Source of the DNA: CBDESN01 sp965242495
GTDB lineage: Bacteria > Pseudomonadota > Alphaproteobacteria > MPNO01
Direction: 5' to 3'
DNA length: 64,000 bases
Assembly (NCBI GenBank): GCA_965242495.1
Contig: OZ251446.1
Span: forward strand, 1,550,001 to 1,614,000
Shown in pieces: positions 8,373-17,440 of this stretch; position 1 is the first letter of the stretch; every line of letters starts with the position of its first letter. Made by a program: the position numbers and the translations under genes. Under the pieces are notes generated by a model that worked only from the letters and a program-made list of their open reading frames with translations, ran no database searches and had not been told where the DNA came from.

Positions 8373-9155
8373 ATGAACGCCACCGTCGTCGAGAAGCTCG
8401 CCGTCCCGTCGGTCCGCGAACGGGTGAGCCGCGAGGAATGGGACGCGAGGGTCCAGCTCGCCGCCGCCTACCGCCTCGCCGATCTGCACGGTTGGGCGAC
8501 GACGCTGATCTACAACCATATCTCGGCGCGGGTGCCGGGGGCGGAGCATCATTTCCTGCTCAACCCGTTCGGACTCCGCTACGACGAAGTGACCGCGTCG
8601 AACCTGGTGAAGATCGACCTCGACGGCAACATCCTCGACGACACGCCCTACGGCATCAACGAGGCGGGCTACGTCATCCACAGCGCGATCCACGCCGCGC
8701 GCGAGGACGTCCATTGCGTGATCCACACCCATACCGAAGCCGGCATGGCGGTCTCGTCCCTCGAGGAAGGAATCCTGTTCGTCAACCAGGACGCGCTGAT
8801 GTTCTACGACAACGTCGGCTATCACGACTTCGAGGGCATCGCCGCCGACACCGCCGAATGCGCGCGGCTGGCGGCCGACATCGGTTCGCATTACGCGCTG
8901 ATCCTGCGCAACCACGGATTGCTGACCGCCGGGCGCAGCATCGGCGAGGCCTTCGTGTTCATGTTCTTCCTGGAAAAGGTCTGCAACGCCCAGCTGCGGA
9001 TGATGGCGACGGGCGGCAAGGTGATCCATCCGCCCAAGGCGGTCTGCGAACACACCGCGCGGCAGTTCGACGTGACCAACAAGCCGATGGGCGGGCGCGA
9101 GTGGCCGGCGCTGCTGCGTAAGCTGGACGCGCTGGACCGCAGCTACCGCGACTGA
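8373..9155 (+). CDS. Class II aldolase/adducin family protein
   Basis: A 260-residue zinc-dependent aldolase-fold protein. The metal ligands are visible in IHTHTEAGMAV (HxH) and in LRNHGLL. The segment TLIYNHISARVP near residue 50 is the usual phosphate/substrate loop. ATG 8373 follows AGGAGGG; an upstream TTG in frame is less likely. It may split an aldol intermediate made by the dioxygenase just upstream. Related proteins lacking phosphate in the substrate are often misnamed L-fuculose-phosphate aldolase. Confidence 0.82.
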   Translation: MNATVVEKLAVPSVRERVSREEWDARVQLAAAYRLADLHGWATTLIYNHISARVPGAEHHFLLNPFGLRYDEVTASNLVKIDLDGNILDDTPYGINEAGYVIHSAIHAAREDVHCVIHTHTEAGMAVSSLEEGILFVNQDALMFYDNVGYHDFEGIAADTAECARLAADIGSHYALILRNHGLLTAGRSIGEAFVFMFFLEKVCNAQLRMMATGGKVIHPPKAVCEHTARQFDVTNKPMGGREWPALLRKLDALDRSYRD

Positions 9156-9165
9156 CGGGGCCGCC

Positions 9166-9885
9166 ATGGCCCGGATCACCGAAGTCGCCCCCGACGTCTA
9201 CCGGCTCTCGGCCTATCACGCCGCAGCCGACTTCCAGTTCAACAGCTTCCTGGTGCGGGACGACGAGCCGCTGCTGTTCCACACCAATCTGCGCGGCTTC
9301 TTCGCCGAGATGCGGGAGGCCGCCGCCCGGGTGCTCGATCCGGCGACGATCCGATGGATCGGGTTCAGCCATTTCGAGGCCGACGAATGCGGCGCGCTCA
9401 ACGAGTGGCTGGCGCTCGCCCCGCGCGCCGAGCCGCTATGCGGCTTCGTCGCCGCGCGCACGAGCGTCGGCGACTTCGCCGCCCGTCCGCCGCACGTACC
9501 GGGCGCGGACGAGCGGATCGAGACCGGCCGCCGCCGCTATCGGCTGATCGAGACCAAGCACGTCCCGCACGGCTGGGACGCCTGCCTCCTGTTCGAGGAG
9601 ACCGCGGGGACGTTGTTCTGCTCGGATCTGTTCGGCCATAACGGCGCGGTCGAGCCCTCGATCGAGGCCGGCATCGTCGAGCGCTGCGGGGCCTATACGC
9701 GCGGCCAGCAGGAGGGACCGATGTCGCACTCGATCCCGTTCAATCGCCGCACCGAAGAGATCCTGGCCGGTCTCGCCGACCTCGATCCCCGTACGCTCGC
9801 CTGCATGCACGGTTCGAGCTTCACCGGCGACGGCCGCGCCGCCCTCCGCGATCTGGCGGCGATGCTGGCGGAGGTATACGGCTGA
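9166..9885 (+). CDS. MBL-fold diiron (ODP/flavodiiron-like) protein without flavodoxin domain
   Basis: A 239-residue metallo-beta-lactamase-fold protein. Its metal motif is HFEADE (H69, E71, D73), the H-x-E-x-D pattern of flavodiiron oxygen-binding proteins rather than the HxHxDH of hydrolases. Further ligands are in ETKHVPHGWD, CSDLFGH and CMHGSSF. No flavodoxin domain follows, so an electron donor would be a separate protein. It lies 10 bp after the aldolase and ends this catabolic run. Likely roles are O2 or NO reduction or sensing; the sequence alone does not choose. Confidence 0.75.
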   Translation: MARITEVAPDVYRLSAYHAAADFQFNSFLVRDDEPLLFHTNLRGFFAEMREAAARVLDPATIRWIGFSHFEADECGALNEWLALAPRAEPLCGFVAARTSVGDFAARPPHVPGADERIETGRRRYRLIETKHVPHGWDACLLFEETAGTLFCSDLFGHNGAVEPSIEAGIVERCGAYTRGQQEGPMSHSIPFNRRTEEILAGLADLDPRTLACMHGSSFTGDGRAALRDLAAMLAEVYG

Positions 9886-9931
9886 TCCGATCGCTCCGCC
9901 GGCGGCGGGGCGATGCGGAGGACATGCGCGC

Positions 9932-11173
9932 ATGGCGGCGGATACGCTGAGACTTGGCGCCGGAGAACTCACGCGACTCATCGCCGAAGGAGAAAGCGCG
10001 CGGGTCGAGTTCAAGGAAACGCTCAAGGGGAACGCGCCGGAACGGATTCGCCAAGCCGTGTGCGCGTTCGCGAACGACCTGTCGGGCGCCGGCCGCGCGG
10101 GGGTGGTCATCGTCGGGCTGCGCGATGACGGCGCGCCCTCCGGCCTCGCCGTCACCGATGAGCTGCTCCGCCGGTTGGCGGACATCCGAAGCGACGGAAA
10201 CATTCTGCCGCCTCCGGCGCTGCTGGCCGAAAAGCGGCGTTACGGAGACGCGGACCTCGCCGTCCTCTCCGTTCTGCCGTCGGATTCCCCTCCGGTGCGG
10301 TACAAGGGAAGGATATGGGTGCGCAACGGCCCGCGGAGAAGCGTGGCCAGCGCCCAGGAAGAAAAAATACTCAACGAACGGAGGCGTTCCGCCGACCGGC
10401 CGTTCGACGTATCGACGATACCGGGTACGGGGATCGCCGACCTCAACCGCCGCCAGTTCGAGGACGAGTATCTGCCGAACGCCGTGAGCCGGGAGACCCT
10501 GGAGGCGAACGACCGGAGTCTTTCGGAACGGCTGGCCGCGACCAAGATGATCGCCTCCGTCGATGACGAACGGGCGACGCTTCTGGGCCTGTTGGTCGTC
10601 GGAAAGCGGCCGCGCGACTTCGTTCCCGGAGCCTATATCCAGTTTCTTCGCGTCGCCGGCGCGAGTCTCGCCGACGAGATCGCCGACGAGGCCGTGATCG
10701 ACGGGACGATATCCGACATGCTGCGCGAGCTCGACGGCAAGCTGGCGATTCACAACCGACGTCGCGTCGACTTCACGGGTCGGGACCGGGAGCAGCGAAC
10801 GGAAACCTATCCGCCGGAGGCGCTTCGACAGCTGACGCGCAACGCAGTCATGCATCGAACCTACGAGGGGACCAATGCCCCGGTCCGGGTCACATGGTTC
10901 GACGACCGAATCGAAATCCAGAGCCCGGGCGGGCCGTTCGGCGCCGTTACCGGGGAGAATTTCGGTCGTTCCGGCGTCACCGATTACCGCAACCCCGATC
11001 TGGCCGAGGCGATGAGAGTTCTCGGCTACGTCCAGCGATTCGGCGCCGGCCTGCCGATCGCCCGGCGCCTTCTGCGGGAAGCGGGCCATCCCGAGGCCGA
11101 ATTCGTCGTCGAGCCGACGCATGTGCTCGCCGCGGTCTCGGCGTCGCCCGATCCGCCGGGGACGTTGCCGTGA
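9932..11173 (+). CDS. AlbA_2 (Schlafen-like) DNA-binding / RecG-like regulator with GHKL domain
   Basis: A 413-residue protein. The N-terminus is an AlbA_2 (Schlafen-type) domain: RVEFKETLKGN near residue 24 and VIVGLRDDGAPSG near 60. The C-terminal half has the GHKL-like block of COG2865 proteins: LRQLTRNAVMHRTYEG (about 290) and DRIEIQSPGGP (about 317). It overlaps the ParA-like gene by four bases. Base composition is visibly less GC-rich than in flanking metabolic genes, which fits acquired DNA. Members are often called transcriptional regulators or RecG-like, but few have a proven function; a nucleic-acid-sensing or defence role is possible. Confidence 0.75.
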   Translation: MAADTLRLGAGELTRLIAEGESARVEFKETLKGNAPERIRQAVCAFANDLSGAGRAGVVIVGLRDDGAPSGLAVTDELLRRLADIRSDGNILPPPALLAEKRRYGDADLAVLSVLPSDSPPVRYKGRIWVRNGPRRSVASAQEEKILNERRRSADRPFDVSTIPGTGIADLNRRQFEDEYLPNAVSRETLEANDRSLSERLAATKMIASVDDERATLLGLLVVGKRPRDFVPGAYIQFLRVAGASLADEIADEAVIDGTISDMLRELDGKLAIHNRRRVDFTGRDREQRTETYPPEALRQLTRNAVMHRTYEGTNAPVRVTWFDDRIEIQSPGGPFGAVTGENFGRSGVTDYRNPDLAEAMRVLGYVQRFGAGLPIARRLLREAGHPEAEFVVEPTHVLAAVSASPDPPGTLP

Positions 11174-12168
11174 ACGCGCCCGTTCTCACCTTTTTCAACA
11201 ACAAGGGAGGAGTCGGCAAGACGTCGCTGGTCTACCATCTGGCCTGGATGTTCGCCGAGGAAGGGGAGCGGGTTCTGACCTGCGACCTGGACCCCCAGGC
11301 CAATCTGACCGCTTCGTTCCTGGACGAGGATCGGCTGGAAGCGCTGTGGGGCGGGGAGACCGGCAATCGGACGATCTATCAATGCGTGGAGCCGCTGACC
11401 CAGGTAGGGGATCTGCGCGAACCCGAGCTTCAGCGCATAGCCGGTCGCCTTCGCCTCATTCCGGGCGATCTGGCGTTGTCGGGCTTCGAGGACGATCTTT
11501 CGGGCGAATGGACCAAGGCGCTGGACGACGCGCACCGTTACCGACCGTTCCGGATCCTCACCGCTTTCTGGCAGGTCATGCAGATGGGCGCCAGGGCCAT
11601 GGACGCCTCGATCGTCCTGGTCGATGTCGGGCCCAATCTCGGCGCGCTCAACCGGTCCGCCCTGGTCGCGACCGACTATGTGGTCGCGCCGTTGGCGGCC
11701 GATCTGTTTTCTCTGCGGGGGCTGCACAATCTCGGACCGACTCTGGCCAAGTGGAGACAAGGCTGGTCCAGGCGCCGCGACGGCTGGACGACGCCGGAGT
11801 TTCCGCTGCCGCCCGGGGAAATGAAGCCGATCGGATACGTCGTGCAGCAGCATGGGGTGCGGCTTGGCCGCCCGGTCAAAGCATACGACATATGGGTCCG
11901 GAGAATGCCCGAAGCCTACGCCCGGTATTTGATGGGGCGACAACGAGGTCCGTTCCCCGCGATGCCGGCCGACGACGACGATTGCCTCGCAACCGTAAAG
12001 CATTTCCGGAGCCTGGTTCCCATGGCCCAGGAGGGGCGCAAGCCGATCTTCGCGTTGCGCAACGCCGATGGAGCGATCGGCGGCCACGCCGCCGCGGTGG
12101 CGGAGGCGCACGCCGACTTCAGAGCGCTCGCCCGATCGATCCGCGAGAGAATCGGGACGGGCGCGTAA
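11170..12168 (+). CDS. ParA/MinD-family ATPase of the AlbA_2 cassette
   Basis: A 332-residue deviant-Walker ATPase: NNKGGVGKTS at residues 8-17, DLDPQANLT (about 40-48, switch I) and SIVLVDVGPNLG (about 146-157, Walker B/switch II). It starts at GTG 11170 inside the stop of the AlbA_2 gene (GTGA), so the two are almost certainly co-translated. No ParB, parS or replication gene is nearby, so plasmid partition is unlikely. Solo ParA-type ATPases of about 330 residues occur in chromosomal accessory cassettes; the partner here suggests a two-component system of unknown purpose. Confidence 0.8.
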   Translation: MNAPVLTFFNNKGGVGKTSLVYHLAWMFAEEGERVLTCDLDPQANLTASFLDEDRLEALWGGETGNRTIYQCVEPLTQVGDLREPELQRIAGRLRLIPGDLALSGFEDDLSGEWTKALDDAHRYRPFRILTAFWQVMQMGARAMDASIVLVDVGPNLGALNRSALVATDYVVAPLAADLFSLRGLHNLGPTLAKWRQGWSRRRDGWTTPEFPLPPGEMKPIGYVVQQHGVRLGRPVKAYDIWVRRMPEAYARYLMGRQRGPFPAMPADDDDCLATVKHFRSLVPMAQEGRKPIFALRNADGAIGGHAAAVAEAHADFRALARSIRERIGTGA

Positions 12169-12177
12169 CCGCCCGCT

Positions 12178-13113
12178 TCACGGACGTTTCGCCTTCTCCT
12201 CCAGGGCCGTCGCCGGGATCACGTTCTGATCCAGGGCCGCGTCCTTGTCGGCGTCCATGCCGAAGGCGACCGCCATCAGCTGGCTGTAGAACACCACCGG
12301 CATCTTGAAGTCGGTGCCGAAGGTCTTGTTGATCCGATCCTGGTACATCTCGACGTTCTGCTGGCATAGCGGGCAGGGAGTCGCGATCACGTCGGCCTCG
12401 GCGGCCTCGGCGGCGTCCAGGATCCGCTTGATCAGATGCAGCGTCTTGTCCGGGCTGATGACCGAGACCGAGCCGCCGCAGCAATCGGTCTTCACGTCGA
12501 AATCGACCGCGGTCGCTCCCACCGCCTCGATGAAGTCGTCGAGAAACTCGGGGTCTTCATAGGTGTCGTACTTGCCGCCGGCGTCGGTGTTGGCGAACGG
12601 GCGGACGGTCTGGCAGCCGACATAGCCCGCCACCTTGAGTCCGTCGAGCGGGCGGGTGACCCGCTCCCGGATGCGGTCGAGACCCACGTCGTTGACGATC
12701 ACCTCGCAGGCATGGCGGACCATCAGGTCCTCGTCATAGGAAAGATCGCCTTCGGCGAGAGCCTCGTTGACGTTCGAGCGCAGCTTGACGTCGGTCTTGA
12801 TCTTCTCGTTGGCGGCATGGGTGTTGAGATAGCAGGCTGCGCAGCCGGTCAGGATGTCCTGCCCGCCCTGCCGCTGGGCGTTGGCGAGGTTGCGCCCGGA
12901 CAGCACCGTATTGGGCAGGTAGCCGCCCTCGATATGGCCGATCGAAGCGCCGCAGCAGTTCCAGTCGTCGAGCTCCTCGAGCTCGAGCCCGAGCTCGGGC
13001 GCGACCGCGCGGAGCGACCGGTCGAGATGCGCGGCGCTGCCCTCGGAGCTGCAACCCGGGTAGTAGGTGAATTTCTTGCGATCCTGCGCGCCGCCGCCGC
13101 CGTCGTCACTCAT
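12178..13113 (-). CDS. HdrB-like heterodisulfide reductase subunit (two CCG domains)
   Basis: A 311-residue cysteine-rich protein with two CX(n)CCGX(n)CXXC domains: C21, WNCCGAS (51-57) with GCAACY (90-95), and later GCQTVRP, DCCGGS and CPLCQQN. These bind the unusual [4Fe-4S] clusters of HdrB. It overlaps hdrC by eight bases and is last in the operon qmoA-qmoB-hdrC-hdrB. In Gram-positive sulfate reducers HdrC and HdrB stand in for QmoC and take electrons from QmoAB; the same role is likely here. It is convergent with the ParA gene, nine bases away. Confidence 0.85.
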   Translation of the reverse strand: MSDDGGGGAQDRKKFTYYPGCSSEGSAAHLDRSLRAVAPELGLELEELDDWNCCGASIGHIEGGYLPNTVLSGRNLANAQRQGGQDILTGCAACYLNTHAANEKIKTDVKLRSNVNEALAEGDLSYDEDLMVRHACEVIVNDVGLDRIRERVTRPLDGLKVAGYVGCQTVRPFANTDAGGKYDTYEDPEFLDDFIEAVGATAVDFDVKTDCCGGSVSVISPDKTLHLIKRILDAAEAAEADVIATPCPLCQQNVEMYQDRINKTFGTDFKMPVVFYSQLMAVAFGMDADKDAALDQNVIPATALEEKAKRP

Positions 13114-13732
13114 CGCCTGCCCCCTGCCCGTCGCGCCGCTCGATCTCCCGCGCCTTGCGCAGCATCGCCTTCAGCCCCTTGGTGTCCTTGATCTTCTTCG
13201 GCCGGCCCAGCGACATGCGCCCCTTGCGCACCATGTCGAAGGCGATCTTGCCGTTCTGCAGGCCCTTCTTCACGCCTTCCACCGGGCCGCCCGAGAAGTA
13301 GTAGCCGGCGGTCACCAGCCGCTCGTCGGTGCGGCCCAACGCCTCGGTGCTGCGCCAGAACGCCTTGGCGAAGCGCGCGTTTTCGGATTTCCCGGCCTGG
13401 GGATAGCCCTGCTCCACCGCCTTGGTGTAGAGGTCCTGGAGGATGTACGCGACCGGCACTCCGCGCGGGCAGCGGACCACGCAGCGATAGCACAGCACGC
13501 AGTTCGACATGGTGTTGGAGGTCATGACGGCCTCCTTCATGCCGGCGCGGATCATCATGAACAGCTTGCGCGGCCCGTGATCCATCTCGACGCCGATCGG
13601 GCACGAGCCCGAGCATACGCCGCACTGCATGCACATCGACAGCTTGTCGCCGCCGTCCACGTTGTCATGGACCCAGCGGGCGAATCCCAGATCGTAGGCC
13701 TTGCCTGGCGCGGGCGTCGGCGCCGCCATCAT
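13106..13732 (-). CDS. HdrC-like 4Fe-4S ferredoxin subunit
   Basis: A 208-residue protein with two [4Fe-4S] motifs, CMQCGVCSGSCP (about 32-43) and CVLCYRCVVRCP (about 76-87), the HdrC pattern. It has no transmembrane helices, unlike QmoC, which fuses this domain to a cytochrome b. The start ATGATGA overlaps the qmoB stop, so ATG 13732 and ATG 13729 are both possible. It should link QmoAB to HdrB. Its C-terminus is strongly basic. Confidence 0.85.
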   Translation of the reverse strand: MMAAPTPAPGKAYDLGFARWVHDNVDGGDKLSMCMQCGVCSGSCPIGVEMDHGPRKLFMMIRAGMKEAVMTSNTMSNCVLCYRCVVRCPRGVPVAYILQDLYTKAVEQGYPQAGKSENARFAKAFWRSTEALGRTDERLVTAGYYFSGGPVEGVKKGLQNGKIAFDMVRKGRMSLGRPKKIKDTKGLKAMLRKAREIERRDGQGAGDE

Positions 13733-15975
13733 TCGAGCCCCTTGAACGGGTTGGGTTCGAGGCCGCCGACCGCGGCCGCGAACTCGTCGATCAGACCGGG
13801 GACGCGGCCCGAATCCACGATCGCCACCTCTTCGCAGGCGATGCGCGACCGCTCGAAGCCGAGGCCGGTCAGCGTCTCCTCCATCCGCGCCATGCGCTCC
13901 TCCGCGACTGCGCTCCCCTTGACGAAATGGCACTGGTAGTCGTCGCCCGACTTGCAGCCCATCAGCATGACGCCGTCGAAGCCATGGCCGAACGCGTCCG
14001 AAATCCACGCCATGGTGACCGACCCCAGGCAGCGAACCGGGACGATACGGACGGAGGCGCTGTAGCGGCGGCGCGCGATCCCGGCCATGTCGAGCGCGGG
14101 GTAGGCGTCGTTCTCGCAAGCCAGGACCAGGATGCGCGGCGGCGCGCCCTCGTCCGCCGGCATCTCGACCGAGGCGATCATCCCGCTGACCATCCGGACG
14201 TTGTAATCGTCGAAACCGATCGTCTGCACCGGACAGGCGCCCATGCACACGCCGCAGCGGCGGCAGCGGGTTTCGGCGACCGCGGGATAGCGGTCCGGGC
14301 CGATCTCGATGGCGCCGAACGGACACTCCATCGAGCAGCGGCCGCACTGCGTGCAGGTGTCGAGGCCGAACCGCGGCAGCGACAGATCGCCCACGCGCGG
14401 ATGCAGGGCGGCGCCCGCGCCGGCGTTGCGGATCGCCTGGATCGCCTTGAGCGCCGCGCCCGCCGCGTCGTCGACGGCCTCCGCTATCCCCATCGGCCGG
14501 CGCACCGGGCCGCAGGCGTAGATGCCCGACCGCCGGGTCTCGTAGGGAAAGCACAGGAAGTGCGAATCGGCGAAGCCGTCGGCGAGCACCGGCAGATGCG
14601 GCCCCTGCCGGTATTGGAGGTTGAGGACCGGGCCGCCGGCGAGCGGCGCGCCGGCGCGGCGCGGCGCGGCGGTCTCGCCCGCCGCTCCCAGCGGAGCCGC
14701 CGGGTCGATGTCGGGCATCGGCGCGGCCGCGGCGCCGTCCTGGGCCGCGGCGTCGAGATCGGTCGAGTTGGGGACCAGCCCGGTCGCCAGCACCACCATG
14801 TCGAGGCCCGCGAGCGGGACTTCCTGGCCCAGCAGCTCGTCGTCCACCAGCACGGTGAGCGCGGAATCGACCGATTTCACCTTGCCCTTCAGGAAGATCA
14901 CGCCGGCCTCCTGGGCCTCGCGGTAGAACTCCTCCATCGCGCCCGGAGTTCGCAGCTCGTCATAGACGACGTAGACGCTCGCCTGCGCGTCCGCCCGAAC
15001 GATCTGCAACGCCTGCTTGATCGAGACGCCGCAGCAGATCGACGAGCAGTAGGGCAGGTGATCCGGATCGCGCGAACCCGCGCATTGGAGGAAGGCGACG
15101 TAGTTGGGCGCCCGTCCATCCGACGGACGCGCGAGCCGACCCGCGGCCAGCATCCGCTCGAGCTCGATGCCGGTCACCACGTCGGGCGACGAACCGTAGC
15201 CCAGATGTCCGAGATTGGCCGGGTCGTATTCGCGCCAGCCGGTCGCGACCACGATCGCGCCCACAGTCTCGGTCGCCTCGCCGTCCGGGCCGCGCAGCCG
15301 CACGGCGAACTTGCCGGGCATGCCGGCGGTGCCGGCGACGGTGGTCCGGGTCCTGACCTCGATCGCCGCGTCCGCCTCGACGGCGGCGGCGAGCGCGCCC
15401 ACGTCGTTCTCGGCGAGCCCGCGATAGGGCGGACGATAAGGCATCCGCCGGCTCCATTCGCGCGCCCAGCCGCCGAGCGCGCCCGAGCGTTCGACCAGCA
15501 GGACCTCTTGTCCGGCCGCGCTGGCCTCGCGCGCGGCGGTCAGGCCCGAGACGCCGCCGCCCACCACCAGGATGCGGGCGCTGAACGGCCCCTCGATCAT
15601 CGGTTCGGGCAGGGCGACGGATGCGGCCTCGGCGACCGCCATCCGCAGCTGGTCCACCGCCATCGCCTGGGTGTCGGGATCGTCCGGCGGATGGGTCCAG
15701 GCGACCTGCTCGCGCAGGTTGGCGCGGATCACGGGCGCGCCGTCGAAGCGGAAGCGGTCGCTCATGACCCGCCGCGAGCAGGCGCCGATCACCGCCCGGT
15801 CGATGCCGCCGCCGGCGAGGTCGTCCCGGATGGCGGCGACGCCGTCGTCCGAGCACAGGCAATCGTGCCGACGGACGAGCGGAGCCGCCGCCGCGCCGGC
15901 GAGGCTCGCTACGTCGAGGGCCGCGCCGATGCCGCAGCCCTCGCACAGATAGACGCCGGTCTTCGCTCCGATCAC
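13729..15975 (-). CDS. qmoB: QmoB/HdrA-like FAD and iron-sulfur oxidoreductase subunit
   Basis: A 748-residue protein, close to QmoB of sulfate reducers. Order of parts: an N-terminal cluster segment (VYLCEGCGIG), an FAD Rossmann motif VVGGGVSGLTAAREA (about 133-147), a cysteine cluster CAGSRD...CSSICCGVS, two ferredoxin motifs CTQCGRCSMECPFGA and CRRCGVCMGACPVQ, and a C-terminal MvhD-like domain (CENDAYPAL, CLGSVTMAW, GCKSGDDYQC). GTG 15975 is chosen from the GTGA overlap with qmoA; the open frame runs on upstream without homology. It would move electrons between APS reductase and the HdrCB or quinone side. Confidence 0.85.
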   Translation of the reverse strand: MIGAKTGVYLCEGCGIGAALDVASLAGAAAAPLVRRHDCLCSDDGVAAIRDDLAGGGIDRAVIGACSRRVMSDRFRFDGAPVIRANLREQVAWTHPPDDPDTQAMAVDQLRMAVAEAASVALPEPMIEGPFSARILVVGGGVSGLTAAREASAAGQEVLLVERSGALGGWAREWSRRMPYRPPYRGLAENDVGALAAAVEADAAIEVRTRTTVAGTAGMPGKFAVRLRGPDGEATETVGAIVVATGWREYDPANLGHLGYGSSPDVVTGIELERMLAAGRLARPSDGRAPNYVAFLQCAGSRDPDHLPYCSSICCGVSIKQALQIVRADAQASVYVVYDELRTPGAMEEFYREAQEAGVIFLKGKVKSVDSALTVLVDDELLGQEVPLAGLDMVVLATGLVPNSTDLDAAAQDGAAAAPMPDIDPAAPLGAAGETAAPRRAGAPLAGGPVLNLQYRQGPHLPVLADGFADSHFLCFPYETRRSGIYACGPVRRPMGIAEAVDDAAGAALKAIQAIRNAGAGAALHPRVGDLSLPRFGLDTCTQCGRCSMECPFGAIEIGPDRYPAVAETRCRRCGVCMGACPVQTIGFDDYNVRMVSGMIASVEMPADEGAPPRILVLACENDAYPALDMAGIARRRYSASVRIVPVRCLGSVTMAWISDAFGHGFDGVMLMGCKSGDDYQCHFVKGSAVAEERMARMEETLTGLGFERSRIACEEVAIVDSGRVPGLIDEFAAAVGGLEPNPFKGLE

Positions 15976-17282
15976 GCCCGCCTCGCCCCCTGTCCCGCCC
16001 GCACCGCCTGGATCGCGCGCAGCGCCGCCGAGGTCGCCGACTGCACCGAGAGCGCCACGTCGATCGGCCCCGTCGCCGCGCCGGCGGCGAACACGCCGGC
16101 GTCGGGCCGGCCGGCGTCGGATCCGGCCAGCCCGCCGTCGGCCGACGGCAGGACGAAGCCGTGCTCGTCGGTTTGCAACGCCGCGGGCGGGGCGCTTGCG
16201 GCCGCGGGCTCCATCCCCGCGGCCAGCACCACCAGATCGTAGGAACGGGCGAAAATCTCGCGGCTGATCGTATCCTCGCCGCACACCATCGGGTTGCCGT
16301 CCCGGTCGTCCTCGATGGCGCCCGGCTTGGACTTGACGAAGCGGACGCGCGCATCGGCGCGCACCCGTTCGTAGAAGTGGTCGAGCTTACCGTGGGCGCG
16401 GATGTCGATGTAGTAGATGTCGACCTCGGCGTCCGCATATTGCTGGCGGACATAGACGGCGTGCTTGAGCGAGCCCAGGCAGCAGATGCCGGAGCAGTAG
16501 GACAGGTGGTTGTGATCGCGCGAGCCGGCGCACTGGATCAGCGCTACGCGCTTGGCCGGCCGGCCGTTGGACGGCCGCAGAATCCTGCCGCCGGTCGGCC
16601 CGGTATGGTCGGCCAGGCGCTCGAACTCCATGTTGGTCACGACGTCCGGGTTGCGCCCGTAGCCGTAGCCGTCGATCCGGGCCGCATCGTAAGGCCGCCA
16701 GCCGGTGGCCCAGACGATGGCGCCGACGGCGAGTTCGAAGGTCGTCTCCCTCTCGTCGAGATCGACGGCGCCATACTTGCAGGCCGTCTTGATCCGGTCG
16801 GCCTCCGGGGTGCCGATCGCCTCGGGGGCGATGACGTAGCGCGCGGGGAAGGCGTGCTCATGCGGCAGGTAGGCGGCCTTGACTTTGCTCATGCCGAAAT
16901 TGAACGGATCCGGGACCTCCAGCTCGGTCGCCCGGGCGCAGTCGCCGCAGGCGGTGCAGCGGGCGTTGACGTGGCGCGGGAAGGTCCTGACGGTCGCGCT
17001 GTAGGCCCCGCGCCGGCCCGAGACGGCGGCGACCGTCGCCATGGTGATCAGCCGGATGCGCGGGTTGTCCCTGATCCGCCGGAAGTTGATCTCCAGCCCG
17101 CAGGTCGGCGGGCAGAGTTTGGGGAAGTAGCGATTGAGCTGGGCGACGCGCCCGCCAAGCGCGGGGCCGCGTTCGAGCAGGACCACGTCGTGGCCGGCTT
17201 CCGCGGTCTCGACCGCGGCCGTAATGCCAGCGATCCCGCCGCCGACGACCAGGATGATCTGGCTGGCGACCCCTTCCGTCAT
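15972..17282 (-). CDS. qmoA: QmoA/HdrA-like FAD-dependent oxidoreductase subunit
   Basis: A 436-residue flavoprotein. The FAD motif VVGGGIAGITAAVETAEAG is at residues 13-31, followed by LGGRVAQLNRYFPKLCPPTC, typical of HdrA/QmoA. Cysteines ARCTACGDC (about 108-116) and CAGSRDHNHLSYCSGICC follow. It is the first gene of the four-gene minus-strand operon. Qmo complexes serve APS reductase in sulfate reduction and, in reverse, sulfite oxidation; aprAB is not in this window, but sat lies 0.7 kb away on the other strand. Confidence 0.85.
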   Translation of the reverse strand: MTEGVASQIILVVGGGIAGITAAVETAEAGHDVVLLERGPALGGRVAQLNRYFPKLCPPTCGLEINFRRIRDNPRIRLITMATVAAVSGRRGAYSATVRTFPRHVNARCTACGDCARATELEVPDPFNFGMSKVKAAYLPHEHAFPARYVIAPEAIGTPEADRIKTACKYGAVDLDERETTFELAVGAIVWATGWRPYDAARIDGYGYGRNPDVVTNMEFERLADHTGPTGGRILRPSNGRPAKRVALIQCAGSRDHNHLSYCSGICCLGSLKHAVYVRQQYADAEVDIYYIDIRAHGKLDHFYERVRADARVRFVKSKPGAIEDDRDGNPMVCGEDTISREIFARSYDLVVLAAGMEPAAASAPPAALQTDEHGFVLPSADGGLAGSDAGRPDAGVFAAGAATGPIDVALSVQSATSAALRAIQAVRAGQGARRA

Positions 17283-17440
17283 CGAGCAACCCCCATCCGA
17301 ACGCGCCGGCGGCGCGCCGGGAACGGCGCGAGGCCGCCTCTCGCTTCGGCGGCCAACCTATTGCAGAATGCGCGCGCGGGCAAGCGGAGGCGGAACGCGA
17401 CGATGGACGCCGGGGAGGGGCGAAGAAGAAGAACCGGCCG

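Noticed and set aside
11170..12168. Plasmid partition locus (ParA)
   Set aside because: No ParB, parS or replication gene; surrounding genes are chromosomal metabolism.
13927..16242. 771-codon plus-strand frame opposite qmoB
   Set aside because: Antisense shadow; QmoB motifs are clear on the minus strand.
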